A stretch of 19,235 nucleotides of DNA from CBDHDN01 sp965261585. GTDB taxonomy: Bacteria > Pseudomonadota > Alphaproteobacteria > UBA6615. The DNA lies in contig CBDHDN010000082.1 of assembly GCA_965261585.1 (NCBI GenBank), positions 1-19,235 on the forward strand, in the 5' to 3' direction. Made by a program: the position numbers and the translations under genes. The notes beneath the pieces were generated by a model, which was not told where the DNA came from, ran no database searches, and was given only the letters and a program-made list of their open reading frames with translations. Shown here in pieces: positions 15,351 to 19,235 of the stretch. Within the stretch, counting starts at the first letter, position 1, and each line of letters starts with the position of its first letter.

Positions 15351-15533
15351 TCAGGCGCCCGCGGGCTCGGTCGTTTCTGTCCCGGTCTCTGTAGCTGTCC
15401 CGGTCTCTGAGTCCGTGTCGGCCTTGGCGCGCTCGGACTTGTCCGCCTTGGCTTGCGCCTTTTTTGTTTTTTTGGCGGCCTTTTGCCTTTCGCGCTCCAT
15501 CCGTTCGAACCGATAGTTAGGCTTACGCGCCAT
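15351..15533 (-). CDS. Small lysine-rich conserved hypothetical protein
   Basis: A 60-residue hydrophilic protein. Its N-terminus MARKPNYRFERMERERQKAA resembles short proteins often seen in alphaproteobacteria (from memory, not searched). It continues as a Lys/Ala-rich, probably helical stretch (KKTKKAQAKADKSERAKAD, about 21-39) and ends in a Thr/Glu/Gly-rich tail. The tail is encoded by a 15-bp direct repeat (15377-15391 and 15395-15409, period 18 bases). The start has GGGAAGG about eight bases upstream. It follows cspA in the same direction after about 70 bases and may be co-transcribed with it. Function is unknown; the charge pattern would fit nucleic-acid binding, but that is only inference. 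Confidence 0.7.
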   Translation of the reverse strand: MARKPNYRFERMERERQKAAKKTKKAQAKADKSERAKADTDSETGTATETGTETTEPAGA

Positions 15534-15604
15534 TCAATTGCCTTCCCGTGTCGGCGCGGCCGCTGTCCTGCCGCGGTCGCGTGGACCCCCGATGGCGGCG
15601 CCCG

Positions 15605-15814
15605 TCAGTCGAGCGCGACTAGGTTCTCCGCCGAGGTCTTCCCGTTGCGGCCGGGGACGAGTTCGAACTCGACCTTCTGGCCCTCGCGCAGGCTGTTGAG
15701 GCCGGCCCGCTCGACGGCGGAGATGTGGACGAAGGCATCCTGCGATCCATCGCTCGGCTGAATGAAGCCGTATCCCTTGGTTGCGTTGAACCACTTCACT
15801 GTTCCGGTAGCCAT
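15605..15814 (-). CDS. cspA: Cold-shock protein (CspA family)
   Basis: A 69-residue single cold-shock domain, the normal size for the family. It binds single-stranded RNA and DNA and acts as an RNA chaperone in the cytoplasm. It opens with MATGTVKWFNATKGYGFI, with RNP1 KGYGFI at 13-18 and RNP2 AFVHI at 27-31; VERAGL, EGQKVEFEL and the final KTSAENLVAL complete the fold. The start at 15814 has AGAGGA about six bases upstream. Several hundred bases of upstream sequence without a gene leave room for the long 5' leader typical of cold-shock genes. Cold induction cannot be judged from sequence alone, since many alphaproteobacterial paralogues are constitutive. Confidence 0.95.
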   Translation of the reverse strand: MATGTVKWFNATKGYGFIQPSDGSQDAFVHISAVERAGLNSLREGQKVEFELVPGRNGKTSAENLVALD

Positions 15815-16161
15815 GGCTAGTCCTCTAGGTTGGTGTCTCTCACAGCCGCCGCCACCGGCGGCAGCCTTTCCCTCGAACGTCGACGATTTGCAGGAGTAGC
15901 TCGGCGAGGCGCAGTGGCGCTGACAAGTTACGCCGCGGGTGACGCACAGCGGGTGGTTCTAACTAATGCCGTCGCCGGTGCAATGCAAGGCCATACTGCC
16001 GCCGCGGTAGGGCGAGGCACATCTCGGCGTCGAGGCCCAGCGCCGCCCCGACGGCGGTTTCGACCGACGCGGGCCTGCGCGCGATCGCCCGGGACGGCCG
16101 GTCCGGCAATTCGGGGTTTTACGGTGGGTGCCGGTTTGCTAAGCACCCGGCTTAACGCGAC
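15815..16161. promoter_or_regulatory. 347-base gene-free region upstream of cspA and tRNA-Ser
   Basis: It lies between the divergent cspA (minus) and tRNA-Ser (plus) genes and should contain both promoters and the cspA 5' leader. I cannot place a confident -35/-10 pair for cspA. A GC-rich inverted repeat (GCCGCC...GGCGGC, about 15849-15867) lies 35-50 bases upstream of the cspA start and could form a leader hairpin. Near the tRNA, TTTACG and TAAGCA (about 16115-16145) are a weak promoter candidate. No coding signal is seen. Confidence 0.4.
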
Positions 16162-16252
16162 GGATGGGTGGCCGAGCGGTTGAAGGCACCGGTCTTGAAA
16201 ACCGGCAGGGGTGAACAGCCCCTCGTGGGTTCGAATCCCACCCCATCCGCCA
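16162..16252 (+). tRNA. tRNA-Ser (anticodon UGA)
   Basis: A 91-nt class II tRNA. The acceptor stem GGATGGG pairs with CCCATCC, with G as discriminator and an encoded CCA. The anticodon stem CCGGT/ACCGG encloses the loop CTTGAAA, with anticodon TGA at 16196-16198. A long variable arm (GGGG...CCCC) and the T arm GTGGGTTCGAATCCCAC follow. The long variable arm and G73 fit serine. The 3' end shows no duplicated copy elsewhere in the window, so there is no sign of an integrated island here. About 140 bases with no recognised feature separate it from the VapC stop. Confidence 0.97.
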
Positions 16253-16394
16253 ACTCCCGGTACGGGTGCGAGAGGCCGAGAAAGTACATAGCCGAGCTAC
16301 AACGGGCGAGCGCACGCGTGGAAGCGCGGTCCCGGCAGACGTGGCCGTGAAGCCCGGATGCCTGCCGGGCCGTCAGCTTGTAGTGCAGGCGCGG

Positions 16395-16796
16395 TCAGGA
16401 ATTGGCGGCCGCCGGCAGCAGCGCCACGTCGTAGGCGGCAAAGACCCGGTCGGCGGTGACGATCTGCAGCCGTTCGGCCCGCGCCTGCGCGACCAGCAGC
16501 CGGTCGAATGGATCGCGGTGGTGGGCCGGCAGCGTCCCGACCGCCAACGCGTGGGCGATGGTGATCGGCAACTCGAGGAAATCGCCGCCGGCGATCTCGC
16601 GCGGCAGGCTGACCTCGGGCGGCTCGCCGAGGTCGACGCGTCCAAGCGCGGTCTTGATGGCGATCTCCCAAGCGGTGGCGGCGCTGACCAGGCAAAGCGT
16701 AGCGGGGTCCGCAATGTGCGCCCGCGCCGCCGCGCCCAGCCGCGTGTCTGCAGCCAGCCACCAGAGCAGGACGTGGGTGTCGAGCAGCAGCCTCAC
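16395..16796 (-). CDS. VapC-like PIN-domain toxin
   Basis: A 133-residue PIN-domain protein, the normal size for a VapC ribonuclease toxin. The acidic metal-binding residues are seen in MRLLLDTHVLLWWL (D6), SAATAWEIAIKTALG (a conserved Glu near 44), HHRDPFDRLLVAQA (an Asp near 95-98) and QIVTADRVFAAY (D near 115). It starts at GTG 16796, overlapping the stop of the antitoxin gene as GTGA (4-nt overlap), the classic arrangement in which the antitoxin is made first. VapC toxins cleave tRNA or rRNA; the target here is unknown. The adjacent tRNA-Ser gene is not evidence of its target. Confidence 0.9.
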   Translation of the reverse strand: MRLLLDTHVLLWWLAADTRLGAAARAHIADPATLCLVSAATAWEIAIKTALGRVDLGEPPEVSLPREIAGGDFLELPITIAHALAVGTLPAHHRDPFDRLLVAQARAERLQIVTADRVFAAYDVALLPAAANS

Positions 16797-17062
16797 CGAT
16801 CGTCGCCAAGCGTCTCGGCGCCAAGCGTCTCGGCGCCGAGCGCATCGGCGAGGTCGCTCGGCAGCGGCGCGTCGAAGTCCGGCCCGATCCGCACGCGGCC
16901 CTTGAGCGCGCCGGGCTTGCGCGGCCGGCCGCCGCGACCAAGCGCGACAAGGCGGGCGATCGGCCTGCCGTTTTTTGCGATGACGATCTCCTCGCCGGCC
17001 GCCGCCCGCTCGACGAGCCGGGAGAGATGAGTCTTGGCCGCGTGAATGTTAATCGTCTCCAT
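16793..17062 (-). CDS. Phd/YefM-family antitoxin
   Basis: An 89-residue antitoxin and DNA-binding autorepressor. The N-terminal Phd/YefM domain is clear: INIHAAKTHLSRLVERAAAG then EEIVIAKNGRPIARLV. The C-terminal part, which should bind the toxin, follows a basic linker (GRGGRPRKPGALKGR). It ends in a tandem five-residue repeat (LGAET twice, then LGDDR), encoded by 15-bp repeats at 16806-16850. The ATG at 17062 has no Shine-Dalgarno, and a promoter-like sequence lies directly upstream, so the message may be leaderless. The gene pair forms a toxin-antitoxin operon, probably autoregulated through the upstream TTTAG repeats. Confidence 0.9.
   Translation of the reverse strand: METINIHAAKTHLSRLVERAAAGEEIVIAKNGRPIARLVALGRGGRPRKPGALKGRVRIGPDFDAPLPSDLADALGAETLGAETLGDDR
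16806..16850. repeat. 15-bp tandem repeat in the antitoxin 3' end (3 copies)
   Basis: Two identical copies of CCAAGCGTCTCGGCG (16806-16820 and 16821-16835) are followed by a third with three mismatches (16836-16850). The repeat is in frame and encodes LGAET units at the antitoxin C-terminus. Copy-number change would lengthen or shorten the toxin-binding tail without a frameshift. Confidence 0.85.
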
Positions 17063-17065
17063 TGG

Positions 17066-17097
17066 ACTAAACTAAACTAAACGAAATCTGAGGTCAA
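17066..17097 (-). promoter_or_regulatory. Candidate promoter/operator of the toxin-antitoxin operon
   Basis: On the minus strand TTGACC (17097-17092) is followed after 17 bases by TAGTTT (17074-17069), a plausible -35/-10 pair. Three tandem TTTAG units (within 17066-17081) overlap the -10 region. Transcription would begin within a base or two of the antitoxin ATG at 17062. The repeats are a natural operator candidate for the Phd-type antitoxin. Confidence 0.5.
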
Positions 17098-17206
17098 GCC
17101 ACGACGCCCGACGAAACGCCAGGACTGCGTGCGAGTTGCAGCCGCGCGGCCCCCTTTGGCGCTACCTCGGCCCCGAGCCCGGGCCACTGCTGTCCGGTTT
17201 GGCTAG

Positions 17207-17230
17207 GGTCCAGACTCAATTAGATCCACC
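17207..17230 (-). mobile_element. Detached terminal fragment of the IS5-family element
   Basis: GGTCCAGACTCAATTAGATCCACC lies just right of a CTAG (17203-17206) and left of the IS3 element. Its last 14 bases are repeated at 18645-18658, where the IS5 transposase gene ends. This is best read as the outer end of the IS5-family element, cut off from the rest by the IS3 insertion. Confidence 0.6.
17217..17230. repeat. 14-bp direct repeat flanking the IS3 element (left copy)
   Basis: CAATTAGATCCACC occurs here and at 18645-18658, exactly abutting both ends of the IS3-family element. It is much longer than the 3-5 bp duplications known for IS3-family insertions. Confidence 0.85.
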
Positions 17231-17296
17231 TGAGTCGGACCCGATTTCCTTGGACACAGAATTGGCTTAATCGAAGTGTCCAAGGAGGACCGGAAC

Positions 17297-17707
17297 ATGA
17301 CCGATAATTTTGAGAAGAAAGTTGCTGTTGATGGGCCTGTGGTAAATGCGGGCGAGCTTGGCTCGTCCACGTTTTCCCCAGGCCAGGCTTTGCCGGCAGG
17401 CCCGCTGGGACTTGGCCAGCGATGGACGGTGGCGCGCAAGCGTGAGGTCGTTCTGCGGCTTTTGCGTGACGAGCCGGTGCAACTTCTGTCGCGCCAGTTG
17501 GGCGTAGAGATCTTCCGGCTCGAGCAGTGGCGTGAGAAAGCGATCGGCGGGATCGACGCCTCGCTCAAGCAACGCAAGGGCGATCCGGTGCAGGCGGAAC
17601 TGGATAGCGCCATGAAGCGGATCGGAGAGTTGACCATGCAGGTGGAACTGCTGGAGGCCAAGACGGAGACCTTCGGCCCTTTGGGGCGGCGGAGGTCGCG
17701 GCGATGA
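17297..17707 (+). CDS. IS3-family OrfA (DNA-binding component)
   Basis: A 136-residue protein. The central helix-turn-helix region spans RKREVVLRLLRDEPVQLLSR and the following QLGVEIFRLEQWREK (about 52-86). A C-terminal heptad-rich helix (IGELTMQVELLEAKTE, near 112-128) resembles the leucine zipper by which IS3 OrfA proteins multimerise. The ATG at 17297 is chosen because AAGGAGG lies about eight bases upstream; an in-frame GTG at 17276 lacks such a site. It overlaps OrfB by four bases (ATGA). It provides sequence recognition of the element ends and regulates transposition. Confidence 0.87.
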   Translation: MTDNFEKKVAVDGPVVNAGELGSSTFSPGQALPAGPLGLGQRWTVARKREVVLRLLRDEPVQLLSRQLGVEIFRLEQWREKAIGGIDASLKQRKGDPVQAELDSAMKRIGELTMQVELLEAKTETFGPLGRRRSRR

Positions 17708-18609
17708 GTGCCGCCACCTCGCCCGGCACGGGTCTGGCCTACGGCCTGCGGCGGGTCTGCGCCGCCTGGGGCATGGCCCGCTCCTCGTTCTACGCCATGA
17801 CCTCCGGCCAGCACGCCGAGCAGCCGCCGGCAAAGCGTCGGGGACCGAAGCCCGCGATCTCGGACCAGGCGCTGCTGGTGGCGATCGAAGCCGACCTGGA
17901 GGCATCGCCCAGGGAGGGCGAGGGCTACCGCAAGGTCTGGGCTCGGCTTCGGGTCTGTCGCGACATCCGGGTTGCCCGCAAGCGGGTGCTCCGCCTGATG
18001 CGCGAGAACAATCTGCTCTCGCCCCATCGCTGCCGCCGCCGTGGCGGCAATCCCCATGACGGTGAGATCATCACTCATGCCCCGAACCTCATGTGGGGCA
18101 CCGATGGCGTTCGGGTGTTCACGGTGGACGACGGCTGGGGCTGGATCTTCACCGCCGTCGAGCATTGGAACGCCGAGTGTGTCGGCTGGCATGTCTGCAA
18201 GCGCGGCGACCGCTTCGCCGCCCTGCAGCCGATCTCCATGGGGCTTGCCGGGCTGTATGGCTCGACCGCGGCCGGCGCGGCTCGGGGGCTGGCCTTGCGG
18301 ATGGATCACGGCTCCCAGTATCTGTCGGACCACTTCACCAACCAGATCAAGTTCTGGGGCATCCAGCCGTCCTACGCCTTCGTCGCCGAGCCCCAGACCA
18401 ACGGCGTCGCCGAGCGGTTCAATCGCACGCTGAAGGAACAGATCATCCATGGTCGCATCTACCGCAACATCGCGGAGCTGCGGGACGCCGTCCGCGACTT
18501 CGTCGAACTCTACAATGCCCAGTGGATCGTCGAAAAGAACGGCTACCTGAGCCCCGCTCAAGCTCGTCAGGCGTGGCACGCCGCGATCTCAATCAGGCCC
18601 GCCGCGTGA
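17704..18609 (+). CDS. IS3-family OrfB transposase (rve integrase core)
   Basis: A 301-residue catalytic subunit. An N-terminal HTH_21-like part contains EGEGYRKVWARLR (about 71-83). The integrase core has D134 in MWGTDGVRVFT, D201 in LRMDHGSQYLSDHF and E237 in PQTNGVAERFNRTLKEQ, with 35 residues between the last two, the IS3 DD(35)E pattern. The start codon overlaps the OrfA stop as ATGA, so it may be made by translational coupling; I do not see a convincing A-rich slippery site at the junction. The C-terminus RDFVELYNAQWIVEKNGYLSP is the usual family ending. The frame is intact. Confidence 0.93.
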   Translation: MSAATSPGTGLAYGLRRVCAAWGMARSSFYAMTSGQHAEQPPAKRRGPKPAISDQALLVAIEADLEASPREGEGYRKVWARLRVCRDIRVARKRVLRLMRENNLLSPHRCRRRGGNPHDGEIITHAPNLMWGTDGVRVFTVDDGWGWIFTAVEHWNAECVGWHVCKRGDRFAALQPISMGLAGLYGSTAAGAARGLALRMDHGSQYLSDHFTNQIKFWGIQPSYAFVAEPQTNGVAERFNRTLKEQIIHGRIYRNIAELRDAVRDFVELYNAQWIVEKNGYLSPAQARQAWHAAISIRPAA

Positions 18610-18644
18610 GACAAACTTGTGTCCAAGGAACCGGGTGCGCTACA

Positions 18645-18658
18645 CAATTAGATCCACC
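18645..18658. repeat. 14-bp direct repeat flanking the IS3 element (right copy)
   Basis: This copy of CAATTAGATCCACC contains the stop codon of the IS5-family transposase (18648-18650), so the duplication leaves that gene's 3' end complete. Confidence 0.85.
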
Positions 18659-19235
18659 AGATGATGAGTGCGGCGAGGACGACGCCAGCGAGGAAGTTTC
18701 TGGCGAGTTTGTCGTAGCGGGTGGCGATCCGCCGGAAGTCCTTGAGACGGCCGAACATGCGTTCGATGAGGTTGCGCTGTCGGTAAGCGACGCGATCATG
18801 GGGGATCAGGGGCTTGCGCCTGGCAATCGACGGGATGACAGCTTCCGTGCCCTGTTCGGCAAGCAGACGGCGCAGCTTGTTGGTGTCGTAAGCCTTATCG
18901 GCTGTGAGCCGGGCAATCGGGCCAGCGGCATCCAGCAGTTCAGGCGCCATGATCACATCGTGGACGTTTCCCGGTGCAAGCAGCAGAACCCGCGGTCGTC
19001 CTGCGCCATCGCTCAGGGCGTGGAGCGTGGTCGTGCGACCGCCACGTGAGCGCCCGATCGCTTGCTCGAAAGCCCCCCTTTTCCGCCAGCGGCCGAGCGA
19101 TGCGCCTTGACATGAGAGCTGTCGATCGCGGCCGTGCCGATCGTTCCAGTGGTCCCGGTCAGCGCCTCGAACATGCCAAGCCAAATGCCCTGCTTGCTCC
19201 ACCGATTAAACCGATTGTAGATCGTCGTATAGGGA
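18648..19235 (-). CDS. IS5-family transposase (OrfA/OrfB by -1 frameshift), 5' end missing
   Basis: Two frames together encode the transposase. The upstream frame reads PYTTIYNRFNRWSKQGIWLG, FEALTGTTGTIGTAAIDSSH and VKAHRSAAGGK. At plus 19073-19082 (C6T4, read as AAAAGGGGGG) the frame shifts -1 to continue RGAFEQAIGRSRGG and on to the stop at 18648. The DDE triad is D in AAIDSSHVKAHR, D in LTADKAYDTNKLR and E in RNLIERMFGRLKDFRRIATR. The C-terminus LARNFLAGVVLAALIIWWI is typical of the group. Programmed frameshifting at such runs is known for IS427-like elements, so the break is probably functional, not a lesion. The N-terminus lies beyond the window. Confidence 0.9.

Larger units (their letters stand above)
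17231..18644 (+). mobile_element. IS3-family insertion sequence
   Basis: The element is 1414 bp with two overlapping ORFs. Imperfect inverted repeats run inward from 17231 (TGAGTCGGACCCG, then TTTCCTTGGACACA) and, on the other strand, from 18644 (TGTAGCGCACCCGG, then TTCCTTGGACACA). The inner parts match well and the tips differ. It is inserted near one end of an IS5-family element and is flanked by a 14-bp direct repeat. An internal inverted repeat (TTGGACAC at 17250-17257, GTGTCCAA at 17276-17283) overlaps the orfA ribosome-binding site and may limit its translation. Confidence 0.88.
18645..19235 (-). mobile_element. IS5-family (IS427-like) insertion sequence, cut by window edge
   Basis: The main body of an IS5-family element whose outer right part lies beyond 19235. 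Its left terminal fragment has been displaced to 17207-17230 by the IS3 insertion. The transposase organisation (two frames with an A4G6 slip site) is characteristic of IS427-like elements. Target and full length cannot be seen here. Confidence 0.82.

Noticed and set aside
13828..15516. 562-codon ORF overlapping the ISNCY transposase in another frame
   Set aside because: The 13883 frame holds the HTH and DDE motifs; the other frame is repetitive Arg/Gly/Pro-rich sequence running out of the element.
16162..16252. tRNA-Ser 3' end as an attachment site for an island carrying the toxin-antitoxin pair
   Set aside because: No integrase gene and no second copy of the tRNA 3' end were seen in the window.
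1..19235. CRISPR array or dedicated defence island
   Set aside because: No regularly spaced repeats and no cas, restriction, retron or CBASS-like genes were found; the vapBC-like pair is the only candidate stress/defence module.

Overview
The window reads as a piece of chromosome from a high-GC alphaproteobacterium, most likely Rhodospirillales-like. The clues are strong G/C use at third codon positions, the style of the thiolase, YgfZ, CspA and small lysine-rich protein sequences, and a heavy load of insertion sequences. The taxonomic call is inference; nothing here fixes a genus.

Layout. (1) Positions 1-1814, minus strand: the decayed start of an oligopeptide ABC-transporter operon. oppA has lost its signal peptide and carries a frameshift, and the downstream oppB (cut by the window edge) carries another. 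(2) 1815-4519: an IS1380-family element, then an IS630-family element inserted into the CTAG site at its right end. (3) 4628-4816: a small putative lipoprotein. (4) 4879-10309, minus: a probable operon of GT4 glycosyltransferase, glutamine-hydrolysing asparagine-synthetase-like amidotransferase and dihydroorotase-like amidohydrolase, followed by an SCP2-type thiolase. Adjacent genes overlap by 1-13 nt, and a 10-codon mini-ORF may precede the first. A GT9 heptosyltransferase-like gene (10506-11498) lies just upstream. (5) 11618-12511, plus: ygfZ. (6) 12597-13717: a second, unrelated IS630-family element. (7) 13818-15184: an ISNCY-type element. (8) 15351-16252: a small charged protein, a cold-shock protein and tRNA-Ser(UGA). 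(9) 16395-17062: a Phd/VapC-type toxin-antitoxin pair. (10) 17207-19235: an IS5-family element (IS427-like) split near one end by an IS3-family element and cut by the window edge.

How the parts fit. The GT9, GT4 and amidotransferase genes suggest lipopolysaccharide or another surface glycan, possibly with amidated sugars. The amidohydrolase is translationally coupled to the amidotransferase but lacks one expected metal-binding histidine. Six mobile elements occupy a large part of the window. Four of them (IS1380, both IS630s and IS5) sit at CTAG tetranucleotides, which explains the nesting. I found no CRISPR array, prophage or clear new defence system. The most unusual observations are the CTAG-directed IS pile-up, the 14-bp duplication flanking the IS3 element, the mini-ORF/GT4 overlap and the QxH amidohydrolase.
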